Shown: positions 1 to 7,203 of the stretch, in pieces
How the letters are laid out: the number at the start of each line of letters is the position of its first letter
How positions within the stretch are numbered: position 1 is the first letter of the stretch
From: Pseudarthrobacter sp. W1I19
Lineage (GTDB): Bacteria > Actinomycetota > Actinomycetes > Actinomycetales > Micrococcaceae
NCBI RefSeq assembly: GCF_030817835.1
Contig: NZ_JAUSZR010000001.1
Span: forward strand, 558,001-622,000
Direction of reading: 5' to 3'
Length of the DNA stretch: 64,000 bases
Notes under the pieces: generated by a model
What the model was told of the DNA's origin: nothing
The model's database searches: none
Seen by the model: the letters and a program-made list of their open reading frames with translations, nothing else
Program-made: the position numbers and the translations under genes

Positions 1-188
1 TCCTGCGAGGACATTCCGGCGGCGGCGCCAATGATCAGGGGCGGGGCGATGATGCCGCCGTACATGGTGAGGACGTGCTGGAAGCCGTAGGCGAAGGTGC
101 TGGCGATGGGCAGCCTTTGGTCCTCCGGCCTTGCCGAACGGGTGCCTTTTCCGGCGGCAGCAGCGGCCGGTTTCTTTCTGATGTTCAT
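1..188 (-). CDS. NCS2-family purine (xanthine/urate) permease, N-terminal part
   Basis: Reading leftwards from the ATG at 188-186 gives about 62 residues before the window edge. A basic, Ala-rich N terminus is followed by FAYGFQHVLTMYGGII and APPLIIGAA, the first membrane segment typical of nucleobase:cation symporter-2 proteins (UraA, PbuX, UacT, PucJ/PucK). Such proteins carry xanthine, urate or uracil across the cytoplasmic membrane by proton symport. The gene lies downstream of urate oxidase on the same strand, which favours urate or xanthine as substrate (inference). The C-terminal part is outside the window, so substrate motifs cannot be read. Confidence 0.8.
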   Translation of the reverse strand, partial: MNIRKKPAAAAAGKGTRSARPEDQRLPIASTFAYGFQHVLTMYGGIIAPPLIIGAAAGMSSQ

Positions 189-220
189 GGCAGACTTTCT
201 TGGTTCATCGCAGACGACAT

Positions 221-262
221 TGTCTGGCTAACGGTGTCTGGCTAACGGTGTCTGGCTAACGG
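221..262. repeat. Three perfect 14-bp tandem repeats
   Basis: The unit TGTCTGGCTAACGG occurs three times head to tail (221-234, 235-248, 249-262), just upstream of the NCS2 permease start. With only three copies this is a small tandem repeat. It may vary between strains or be a directly repeated binding site. Confidence 0.85.
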
Positions 263-284
263 TGGTGAAAGAGTTGGGGTGGGT

Positions 285-432
285 CTAGACAGGCTCAACC
301 ACCGATGGTTGAGCCTGTCGCCGGTGGTTGAGCCGGGGCCCCGCCTGCCGGGTTCCCTGACCGAGCTTGCGAGGTCAGGGGGCAGACGGGGAGCGAAACC
401 CCAGGGATTTCGACAGGCTCAATCACCAATAG
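285..432. repeat. REP-like palindromic element between urate oxidase and permease
   Basis: A 14-bp perfect inverted repeat with a 4-base loop lies at 288-319 (arm GACAGGCTCAACCA). Further partial copies follow, including TTTCGACAGGCTCAATCACC near 408-428. The same core recurs at about 38.8, 39.3 and 42.0 kb. The element fills the gap between two co-directional genes and may act as a terminator or mRNA stabiliser. Confidence 0.75.
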
Positions 433-438
433 GGCCGT

Positions 439-1347
439 TTAGCAGAAGCCGGCGATGCCGGACCAGGCGATGTCCGCCGGGGTGGCGTCCTCGCGCTGGA
501 CGGTGGCCTCGATCAGGCCGTAGGGGCGGTCGGCGGCGAAGAACACCTCGTTGGGGTTGTCGAGGCCGAATGGTGAGAGGTCCACCAGGAAGTGGTGCTT
601 GTTGGGCATCGAGAACTTGATCTCGTCGATCTCGCTGTGCGCTTCCAGCACCTTGGTGCCCATGTCGAACAATGTCTGCTGGAGGGCGTGCGAGTACTTC
701 TCAGTAAAGCCTTCGAGCAGGAGGCCCTTGACGTCGTCGTAGCTCTTGTTGAAGTCCAGCGTGCTGAAGTCGGTGCCGGTCTTGAAGCGCCAGCGCGCGG
801 AGACATCGGTGGCCAGGATGCGGTCCGTGGTCTCGGGCAGGGTGGTGTAGCGGTCCTTCGGGTAGCCGACGAAACCGGACTGGGTGGACTTCAGGACGGT
901 CAGGTCCTTGAGGCCGGAGATCAGGTGCGTGGTGGCGCCGTCGCGGACCAGGACTGCGGTGTGGACTTCCTGGCCGTTCCGCACGAAGGAGTGGTCGTGC
1001 TCGGTGCCGTGGGCCTGGATCCGGTCCCAGCTGTAAGACTCGGCTTCCCAGCGGCCGCCGGTGACCCAGTCGAAGCTGGAGGTGAAGTGCTCCCCGAGGC
1101 GAAGCAGGAACGCCTCCGGCGAGCCGACGCCCTCACGGGCAAAGGCGTAAATGGTGTTCTTCTGGGTGTCGGTGGCCACCACGTGGGCGTTGTCGCCCTC
1201 AAGGTGCGCAGCCGCGAAGTCGCCCCGCAGCTGCGAGGTGACGTTGAGGTCTTCGATTTCGTGGCGGTCGGTGTCGCGGGTGATCTTGACGACCCGGACC
1301 TCGGCCTTGCCGTACTGGTTCTCGCCGAGGATGATCTTGCTGCTCAT
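439..1347 (-). CDS. pucL: Urate oxidase (factor-independent uricase)
   Basis: This 302-residue protein oxidises urate to 5-hydroxyisourate with O2, the first step of ureide catabolism. It matches the cofactor-free uricase fold: YGKAEVRVVK with the catalytic Lys near residue 14, VVATDTQKNTIYAF with the catalytic Thr near 59, GYPKDRYTTLPETTDRILAT around 160-185, and MPNKHHFLVDL with the conserved His near the C terminus. Length is normal for the family. It precedes an NCS2 permease on the same strand. The partner enzymes HIU hydrolase and OHCU decarboxylase are not in the window. A 16-bp palindrome 25 bp upstream of the start is a likely operator. Confidence 0.95.
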   Translation of the reverse strand: MSSKIILGENQYGKAEVRVVKITRDTDRHEIEDLNVTSQLRGDFAAAHLEGDNAHVVATDTQKNTIYAFAREGVGSPEAFLLRLGEHFTSSFDWVTGGRWEAESYSWDRIQAHGTEHDHSFVRNGQEVHTAVLVRDGATTHLISGLKDLTVLKSTQSGFVGYPKDRYTTLPETTDRILATDVSARWRFKTGTDFSTLDFNKSYDDVKGLLLEGFTEKYSHALQQTLFDMGTKVLEAHSEIDEIKFSMPNKHHFLVDLSPFGLDNPNEVFFAADRPYGLIEATVQREDATPADIAWSGIAGFC

Positions 1348-1371
1348 GGTCTTTTCCCAACTTCCGGTAAG

Positions 1372-1387
1372 TGGAACCTAGGTTCCA
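1372..1387. promoter_or_regulatory. Perfect 16-bp palindrome upstream of urate oxidase (candidate operator)
   Basis: TGGAACCTAGGTTCCA is a perfect 16-bp palindrome 25 bp upstream of the urate oxidase start codon. Position and symmetry fit a repressor operator. No purine regulator gene adjoins it in the window, so the regulator is unknown. Confidence 0.6.
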
Positions 1388-1440
1388 TCACTGAAATTAA
1401 GCGCGCATTTCAAGCGCGTTTCCGGTGGAGCCGACCCAAC

Positions 1441-1472
1441 AAAAAAGAGCCGGCATCCATTGATGCCAGCTC
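1441..1472 (-). terminator. Intrinsic-terminator hairpin in the leader of urate oxidase
   Basis: On the minus strand GAGCTGGCATC and GATGCCGGCTC form a hairpin with a 4-base loop and one mismatch, followed directly by six T. It points toward pucL and ends about 95 bp before its start codon, so it could end a short RNA or attenuate read-through into pucL. No known riboswitch consensus was recognised. Confidence 0.6.
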
Positions 1473-1697
1473 ATTACGACCCTGCCTGCTGCTCCCAGGT
1501 TACGTGACATCGGCCACGAATTGACAACCAGCGTACCTCCGGAACCCGGTGGTGTACATCACAAAATGAAAATTCACTTTGTGACCGGGTGGATGTTGGC
1601 CATTGACGAAGCAGTACGGCCGGCCATAGGCTATTCCACATAGCAAAAGTTCTTTTCCGTTTTCCGGAACTATTCCTAGCTCTCTAAGGAGGATCAG

Positions 1698-1883
1698 ATG
1701 TACCAGCAGGACAGCACGCCGGTTTCACCGGCACCCACGGCGGCAGCTTCAGTCCAGGAGTTCTACCTCCCCCTCGGCGGCGGGACGGATCCGGACTTCT
1801 ACCTCCCGGCTGACCGGGAGCACGTTCCCGGCCGCTTCTCGCGCTGGGTCCAGGCGCTCCCGGGATTCGGCAGGCGTTCGTAG
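1698..1883 (+). CDS. Small 61-residue protein with a duplicated FYLP motif
   Basis: The start is preceded by an excellent ribosome binding site (CTAAGGAGG, 7 bp spacing), and the gene is closed by a strong intrinsic terminator at 1953-1994, so it is probably a real single-gene unit. The Ala/Pro/Ser-rich N terminus has no signal peptide. The middle holds two related segments, EFYLPLG and DFYLPAD, separated by a Gly/Asp linker (about residues 21-38). The C-terminal tail is basic and ends PGFGRRS. I do not recognise the family. Its place between urate oxidase and a purine deaminase suggests, but does not show, a role in purine metabolism. Confidence 0.65.
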   Translation: MYQQDSTPVSPAPTAAASVQEFYLPLGGGTDPDFYLPADREHVPGRFSRWVQALPGFGRRS

Positions 1884-1952
1884 CCGGGCGCAGCGGGCCA
1901 AGCCGTCAACGGCCCGGCCGGCGACGCGCACCTTCGGTTCCGTTGCAGAAAA

Positions 1953-1994
1953 GGACTGGCGACACCATATCCGGGTCTCGCCAGTCCCTTTTTT
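1953..1994 (+). terminator. Intrinsic terminator of the small peptide gene
   Basis: Inverted repeat GGACTGGCGA/TCGCCAGTCC at 1953-1962 and 1978-1987, followed by CTTTTTT. It lies 70 bp after the small gene and also insulates it from the convergent deaminase gene. Confidence 0.85.
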
Positions 1995-2041
1995 GCGTCG
2001 CAGCTGAATCTGCGCGTCGCGGAAGGTACAGGGAAATGTGG

Positions 2042-3409
2042 CTAGCCGTTCACCAGCCGGCGCGCGGCCGCTGAGTGTTCCGCGATCAGGGCAGCCACGT
2101 CGAGCCCAGGGATCTGCCCGTCCATCACACGCCACCGTCCGCCCACCATTACGCGGTCAGCGCGGTCCGCGGCGCACAGCAGCAGCGCGGCCACCGGATC
2201 GTGGCTGCCGGAGAAGCGCAGGTCATCCAGCCGGAAGAGGGCAAGGTCCGCCTGCATCCCCGGAGCCAGTTGGCCCAGCCCGGAACGGCCAAGGACGGCC
2301 GCCGAACCGCGGGTTGCCCATCCGAGGGCACGTTCCACCGGAACGTCCGCCCCGTACCGCAGCCGCTGGAGGTAGAGGGCCTGACGCGCTTCCAGGATCA
2401 TGTTCGAGGCATCGTTCGACGCCGAGCCGTCCACTCCCAGCCCCACGGGGACGCCGGCGTCCTCCAGTTCCAGGACCCGTGCGGTTCCCGACGCCAGCCG
2501 CATGTTCGAGGTGGGGCAGTGCGCGACGGCGGTGCCCGCGGCTCCCAGCCTGGCGATCTCCGCGTCGCTGAAATGGATGCCGTGGCCCAGCCATGTGCGG
2601 TCCGTCAGCCAGCCCACGCTGTCCAGGTAGTCCACGGTCCGGAGCCCGAACCTTTCCCGGCAGAAATCTTCCTCATCCAGGGTTTCGGCCAGGTGGGTGT
2701 GTAGCCGGACGTCCAGCCGTTCGGCGAGCGCGGCGCTTTCGGCCATGATCTCCTTGGTGACCGAAAAAGGTGAGCACGGGGCCAGGGCAACCTGGATCAC
2801 CGCGTCGTCGCCCCGTTCGTGGTACTGGTGCACCAGCCGTTCGCTGTCAGCCAGCACCACCTCGGCTGCCTGGACTGTTGACTGCGGCGGCAGGCCGCCG
2901 TCGTCCGTTCCGAGGGTCATGGACCCGCGCGTGAGGGTGGCCCGCATGCCCAGCCGGCGGACGGCCTCCACCTGGATGTCGATCGCGTCCTCAAGGCCCG
3001 CGGGGAAGAGGTAATGGTGGTCCGCTGCCGTGGTGCAGCCGGAGAGCAGAAGCTCCGCCAGTGCCACCGTGGTGGCGAGCTCCAGGTCCCGCGGAGTGAG
3101 GCGCGCCCATACCGGATACAGGTTCTGCAGCCAGGGGAACAGCGGCGCATTCGCCACCGGACCCCAGGCCCGTGTCAGGGTTTGGTAGAAGTGGTGGTGC
3201 GTGTTGATCAGGCCCGGCAGCAGCACGTGGTTTCCGGCGTCAAAAGTCTCGCCGCACGGCGCGGACGGCTGCTGCCCGGTGGCGAGAACCTCGGTGATGA
3301 CACCGCCGCTGACCACCAGCCCGCCCGAAGCGTCGAGGTGGTTGGCGGTGAAAGCTGCCTGCGGGTTTTTGATCCACAGGCGGGAGACGGGTGGGGTGGA
3401 TGGCGTCAT
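2042..3409 (-). CDS. 8-oxoguanine deaminase-like amidohydrolase (SsnA/TrzN-type)
   Basis: A 455-residue metal-dependent amidohydrolase. Metal ligands are visible in PGLINTHHHFYQTLTR (HxH near residues 71-73), LHTHLAET (near 240), GHGIHFSD (near 275) and GLGVDGSASND (catalytic Asp near 325). This set is shared by 8-oxoguanine deaminase, SsnA and atrazine-type chlorohydrolases. 8-Oxoguanine deaminase makes urate, the substrate of the nearby urate oxidase, so that role is favoured. Guanine or hydroxyatrazine-type deamination cannot be excluded. It is divergent from the guanine-deaminase-like gene, across a region containing a shared purine-gene motif. Confidence 0.8.
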   Translation of the reverse strand: MTPSTPPVSRLWIKNPQAAFTANHLDASGGLVVSGGVITEVLATGQQPSAPCGETFDAGNHVLLPGLINTHHHFYQTLTRAWGPVANAPLFPWLQNLYPVWARLTPRDLELATTVALAELLLSGCTTAADHHYLFPAGLEDAIDIQVEAVRRLGMRATLTRGSMTLGTDDGGLPPQSTVQAAEVVLADSERLVHQYHERGDDAVIQVALAPCSPFSVTKEIMAESAALAERLDVRLHTHLAETLDEEDFCRERFGLRTVDYLDSVGWLTDRTWLGHGIHFSDAEIARLGAAGTAVAHCPTSNMRLASGTARVLELEDAGVPVGLGVDGSASNDASNMILEARQALYLQRLRYGADVPVERALGWATRGSAAVLGRSGLGQLAPGMQADLALFRLDDLRFSGSHDPVAALLLCAADRADRVMVGGRWRVMDGQIPGLDVAALIAEHSAAARRLVNG

Positions 3410-3819
3410 GGCTGTCCTTCTCTGAGCGCTGTTGGTCCATTCCAGCTCAGTGAGGCCCTGTCTGCTGATCCAGGCGGCCGCGCCCTGCGGGTTTCAGATG
3501 CCCGGAAGCGCTGCGGCTGGCACCTAGGCTAGAAGGCGCAGGGCGCAGCGTCAACGCCACAGATTGTGACCGAAGCAGGGGTGAAACCCGCGAAACATGG
3601 ATTTCACATTGCGAAATTAAAATTCCAGAAAACTATGGCGCAGCCCACAATCCGGTGCTAATCTCGATCTTGCCAAAGGCGGGCACCCGGTCACCGGGAA
3701 GCTATCTACCAGGCGCAACTTAACCTTCACAGCACATGCTGAAGCCTGGTAACCGTTCGCACCTGGTTCTACTGGTCCTGCAAGCGGCAACAGGCTTCCC
3801 GGCAAAAGGAAGTCGCATC
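3410..3819. other. Divergent control region of the two deaminase genes
   Basis: A 410-bp gap between the amidohydrolase and the CDA-type deaminase. It contains the 17-bp near-palindrome at 3601-3617 and an AT-richer stretch (3595-3650) likely to hold the promoters. No supported protein gene is seen; the in-frame ATG at 3736 lacks a good ribosome binding site. Confidence 0.5.
3601..3617. promoter_or_regulatory. Candidate purine-catabolism operator
   Basis: ATTTCACATTGCGAAAT is an imperfect palindrome fitting TTTCGCA-T-TGCGAAA. A close copy (ATTTCGCATTGTGGAAT) lies upstream of the NCS1 permease at 16354-16370. The recurrence upstream of two purine/ureide transcription units suggests a common regulator, perhaps of IclR or GntR type; which one is unknown. 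Confidence 0.55.
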
Positions 3820-4314
3820 ATGAGTACCACCGTCACGGCCGAACAGTTTCTGGCCAGATCCATCAGGTTGGCCACGGCCAACGTCCTGAACAGCGGGGGC
3901 CCCTTCGGAGCCATGATCGTTACGGCTGACGGCCGCGCGTTCGACGGCGTCAACCGCGTCACCGCGGACAACGATCCCACCGCCCACGCCGAAGTCACTG
4001 CAATCCGCACGGCCTGCCGCGAGCTTGGCATCTTTGACCTCAGCGGGGCCGTCCTCTACACCAGCTGCGAGCCGTGCCCCATGTGCCTGGCCTCCGCGCT
4101 CTGGGCCCGGGTGGAAAAGGTGGTCTTCGCCGCCGACCGGCATGACGCCGCCTCCGTTGGCTTCGATGACGCCGTTTTCTACGAATACTTCGACAACCAG
4201 GACAGGGATTCCCTGATGCCGGTCTCGAAGCTGGTGCTGGACGATCCCGAGGCCCCCGCCCCGCTGGAACCGTTCAACACCTGGAACACACTCGAAACCA
4301 GGATCGACTATTAG
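3820..4314 (+). CDS. Guanine deaminase-like nucleoside/nucleobase deaminase (CDA fold)
   Basis: A 164-residue protein of the cytidine deaminase-like fold, predicted to deaminate guanine to xanthine in the cytosol. The zinc site is complete: HAE at residues 56-58 (proton-shuttling Glu) and PCPMC at 85-89. The C-terminal segment FDDAVFYEYF resembles bacterial GuaD rather than tRNA adenosine deaminase TadA. The ATG at 3820 has an AAAAGGAAG ribosome binding site. It is followed 14 bp later by the purine permease gene and probably begins the purine operon. A broader substrate range is possible. Confidence 0.8.
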   Translation: MSTTVTAEQFLARSIRLATANVLNSGGPFGAMIVTADGRAFDGVNRVTADNDPTAHAEVTAIRTACRELGIFDLSGAVLYTSCEPCPMCLASALWARVEKVVFAADRHDAASVGFDDAVFYEYFDNQDRDSLMPVSKLVLDDPEAPAPLEPFNTWNTLETRIDY

Positions 4315-4328
4315 GCCCGGCGGCTGAC

Positions 4329-5849
4329 ATGACCATCCTGGACAACTCACACGAGGAGCATTCGGCTCCAAGCACCCGCAGCCAAAAGCCCGCGAACAGC
4401 ACTCCCCAACCGCCGGCGTCGGACTCGTTCCTGGACCGGTTCTTCCAGATCACCCAACGCGGCTCCACCCTGGCCCGCGAGTTCCGCGGCGGCCTGGTCA
4501 CCTTCTTCACCATGGCGTACATCGTCATCCTCAACCCCCTGATCCTGGGCGGTTTCAGCGCGGATAATGCCCCCACCGACGTTGCCGGGGGCTGGCTGTC
4601 CGCAGCCCAGGTGGGTGCCGTCACCGGGCTCACCGCCGGCGTGATGACCATCCTCTTCGGGCTCATCGCCAACCTGCCGTTCGGCCTCGCCGCCGGACTC
4701 GGCATCAACTCCTTCCTGGCCGTCTCCGTGATCCAGGAGGTCACCTGGGCGGAGGCCATGGGCCTGGTGGTGATCAACGGCATCCTGATCGTCCTGTTCG
4801 GGATCACCGGTGCCCGCACCGCCATCTTCCGGGCAGTGCCCAAGGAGCTGAAGGCCGCCATCACGGTGGGCATCGGCCTGTTCATCGCCTTCATCGGGTT
4901 TGTCGACTCCGGCTTCGTCAAGGCGACGGCGGGCGGTCCGCCGGTCCAGCTGGGCAACGGCGGCTCCATCACCTCCATCCCCACCCTGGTGTTCATCGTG
5001 GGACTGCTGGCCATGGGCATCCTGGTGGCACGCAAGGTCCAGGGCGGCCTGTTGATTGGGATTGTGGCCACCACGTTCCTGGCCGCCATCGTCGAAGCCA
5101 TCCTGCACCTCGGCCCAGCGAGCGCCACCAACCCCGGTGGCTGGCACCTGAACACCCCGGTCCTGTCCGGGCAACTGGTGTCCGCACCGGACCTGGGCCT
5201 GGCGGGACAGTTCGACCTGTTCGGAGCCTTCGGCAGGATCGGCGGACTCGCGGCCACCATGCTGGTGTTCACCCTGGTGTTCACCAACTTCTTCGACGCC
5301 ATGGGCACCATGACCGGCCTGGCCAAGAGCGCCGGCGTGGCGCATAAGGACGGCACGTTCCCCCGGCTGAAGTCCGCCTTCATCGTGGAAGGCTTCGGGG
5401 CGATCGCGGGCGGGGCAACCTCCGGCTCCTCCAACACCGTCTACATCGACTCCGCTGCCGGCATCGGCGAAGGAGCGCGGACGGGGCTGGCCTCCGTAGT
5501 GACCGGCGTGCTGTTCCTCGGGTCCATGTTCCTCACCCCGCTCACCAGCGTGGTTCCGCTCGAGGTGGCCGCCGCAGCACTGGTGGTGGTGGGCGCGATG
5601 ATGATGGCGCAAATCCGTGAGATCAAGTTCAGCAAGTTCACCGTGGCACTGCCGGCCTTCCTCACCATCGTCACCATGCCGCTGAGCTACTCGATCGCCA
5701 ACGGCATCGGCGTGGGCTTCATCAGCTGGGCCATCATCGGCGCCGCATCCGGCAAGGCGAAGAAGGTCCACCCGCTGATGTGGGTGGTCAGCGCCGGGTT
5801 CCTGGTGTACTTCGCCCGCGGTCCGATCAACCTGCTGCTGGGCGCCTGA
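4329..5849 (+). CDS. AzgA/PbuG-type guanine-hypoxanthine permease
   Basis: A 506-residue multi-span membrane protein of the AzgA branch of NCS2. Recognisable segments are the early REFRGGLVTFFTMAYIVILNP, GLAAGLGINSFLAV in the first core repeat, and FTNFFDAMGTMTGLAKSAG with SGSSNTVYIDSAAGIGEGARTG in the second. Members carry guanine, hypoxanthine or adenine with protons. The gene follows the guanine-deaminase-like gene by 14 bp and precedes xdhC, so it likely imports the substrates of this pathway. A strong hairpin at 5864-5900 separates it from xdhC. Confidence 0.9.
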   Translation: MTILDNSHEEHSAPSTRSQKPANSTPQPPASDSFLDRFFQITQRGSTLAREFRGGLVTFFTMAYIVILNPLILGGFSADNAPTDVAGGWLSAAQVGAVTGLTAGVMTILFGLIANLPFGLAAGLGINSFLAVSVIQEVTWAEAMGLVVINGILIVLFGITGARTAIFRAVPKELKAAITVGIGLFIAFIGFVDSGFVKATAGGPPVQLGNGGSITSIPTLVFIVGLLAMGILVARKVQGGLLIGIVATTFLAAIVEAILHLGPASATNPGGWHLNTPVLSGQLVSAPDLGLAGQFDLFGAFGRIGGLAATMLVFTLVFTNFFDAMGTMTGLAKSAGVAHKDGTFPRLKSAFIVEGFGAIAGGATSGSSNTVYIDSAAGIGEGARTGLASVVTGVLFLGSMFLTPLTSVVPLEVAAAALVVVGAMMMAQIREIKFSKFTVALPAFLTIVTMPLSYSIANGIGVGFISWAIIGAASGKAKKVHPLMWVVSAGFLVYFARGPINLLLGA

Positions 5850-5863
5850 CCGCCATTCCAACC

Positions 5864-5900
5864 ATTGGGGGCCGGGCCAATGCTTGGCCCGGCCCCCAAT
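5864..5900. terminator. Strong hairpin after the purine permease
   Basis: A perfect stem of about 17 bp (arm ATTGGGGGCCGGGCCAA) with a 3-base loop. No U tract follows, so it may be a processing or partial-termination site within the operon rather than a full terminator. Confidence 0.6.
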
Positions 5901-5949
5901 AGGAACGACAATATGGACACCACCGCAGTGCGGAAGAAGGAGCACCGCC

Positions 5950-7203
5950 ATGCTTGACCTGATCCCTTCACTGAACGGCTGGGCCCCGGCCCTTGTCCGC
6001 CAGCGGTTTGCGGTGGCCACCATCGTCCGGGCCAGCGGCTCGGTTCCCCGGCCCGTGGGCACCTCCATGCTGGTGTCTGACGGCGGCGCGGTCCTGGGCA
6101 GCCTCTCCGGCGGCTGCGTCGAGGGCGCCGTTGTGGCGGCGGCTTTGGAGGCAATGGACGACGGCGTCACGCGCCTTGAGACGTTCGGCTTCAGTGCCGA
6201 GGATGCCTTCGCCGCCGGCCTCACCTGCGGGGGAGAGCTGGACGTGCACATCGAGCCGGCCAACCTGGGTGACCGCTGCCCGCTCGGCGAAGCGGTCCTG
6301 CAGCTGGCAGCTTACGGGCCGGACGAGCCCGTGGCGCTGGTCCGGAACCTGGACCTGGGCGGGGCCGGTGGCGGCAGCACCGCCGTCGTTATTGCGGACC
6401 CTGGCTCCGCCAGTGTGACCGGACTTCCGGCCCTGGCTGCGCTGCTGGACCTGTTGCCGGGCGAGGGCGCGGACCCGGACGAAGGAAGGGCCCGGGCTGC
6501 CCGGCTCGAGTCCTTCCTGCACGCCGGCAGCACCGGGGTCCTGGACCTGGCCGGTGCAGGCCTGTGTGCCGGCGACGCCACCGTGCTGGTGGAGTCCCGG
6601 CTCGCGCCGCCCCGGCTGCTGGTGTTCGGGGCCAACGACTTCAGTGCAGCGCTCCTCCCTGCTGCCAAACCTCTGGGCTACCACGTGACCCTGGTAGACG
6701 CCCGTCCGGCCTTTGCCGCCCAGGCAAGGTTCGGAACGGCGGATGAAGTGGTGACGGCATGGCCCCACCAGTACCTTGCAGCGGAGGCGGCCTCGGGACG
6801 GGTTGATTCCCGGACCGTGATCTGCGTTCTCACCCACGACCCCAAGTTCGATATTCCCTTGCTCCACGCCGCGCTCGGATTGGACGTCGCCTTCATCGGG
6901 GCACTCGGTTCGCGGCGCAGCCACGCGCAACGGGTGGACGCGCTCCTGGACAGGGGGGTTCGCCCTGAACGCATCGCCCAGCTCCACTCACCGCTGGGCC
7001 TGGACATCGGGGCAGTCACTCCCGCCGAAGTAGCTGTCTCCGTCCTGGCCGAGCTCATCGCCGCCCGCACCGCAGCAGCATCCCACCAGCCGTTGAGGGA
7101 AACCTCCGGCCCCATCCACCAATCGGCGGCGCCAACTGCAGATAAACCAGCCAAGGCGCCGGCCCCCAACAACGTTATACAGCAGGAGATCGCATGGACA
7201 TGA
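5950..7203 (+). CDS. xdhC: XdhC family molybdenum hydroxylase maturation protein
   Basis: A 417-residue XdhC/CoxI-type chaperone that binds molybdopterin cofactor, promotes its sulfuration and inserts it into xanthine-dehydrogenase-type enzymes. The N-terminal domain has ASGSVPRPVGTSMLVS and GSLSGGCVEGAVV. The C-terminal Rossmann-like domain begins at LLVFGAND (about residue 222) and includes FIGALGSRRSHAQR and GLDIGAVTPAEVAVSVLAEL. The ATG at 5950 has an AAGGAG site; longer frames upstream lack one. Its end overlaps the FAD subunit gene by 10 bp, indicating coupled translation with the oxidase it serves. Confidence 0.9.
   Translation: MLDLIPSLNGWAPALVRQRFAVATIVRASGSVPRPVGTSMLVSDGGAVLGSLSGGCVEGAVVAAALEAMDDGVTRLETFGFSAEDAFAAGLTCGGELDVHIEPANLGDRCPLGEAVLQLAAYGPDEPVALVRNLDLGGAGGGSTAVVIADPGSASVTGLPALAALLDLLPGEGADPDEGRARAARLESFLHAGSTGVLDLAGAGLCAGDATVLVESRLAPPRLLVFGANDFSAALLPAAKPLGYHVTLVDARPAFAAQARFGTADEVVTAWPHQYLAAEAASGRVDSRTVICVLTHDPKFDIPLLHAALGLDVAFIGALGSRRSHAQRVDALLDRGVRPERIAQLHSPLGLDIGAVTPAEVAVSVLAELIAARTAAASHQPLRETSGPIHQSAAPTADKPAKAPAPNNVIQQEIAWT

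Larger units (their letters stand above)
1348..1697. other. Divergent control region between pucL and the small peptide gene
   Basis: This 350-bp gap holds the 16-bp palindrome at 1372-1387, the minus-strand terminator hairpin at 1441-1472, and ATTCACTTTGTGACC at 1572-1586. The last is a weaker match to the TTTCRCATTGYGRAA motif found upstream of the 8-oxoguanine deaminase and the NCS1 permease. No additional protein gene is supported here. Confidence 0.5.

Noticed and set aside
221-262. CRISPR or integron-type repeat
   Set aside because: Three abutting 14-bp copies without spacers.
1441-1560. Known riboswitch or SRP RNA before urate oxidase
   Set aside because: A terminator is clear, but none of the purine, guanidine, molybdenum-cofactor, THF or SRP core motifs could be matched.
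4347-6263. Long minus-strand open frame of about 638 codons
   Set aside because: It is antisense to the AzgA permease and xdhC, has Asp/Gly/His-rich shadow composition typical of high-GC DNA, and has no recognisable domain.
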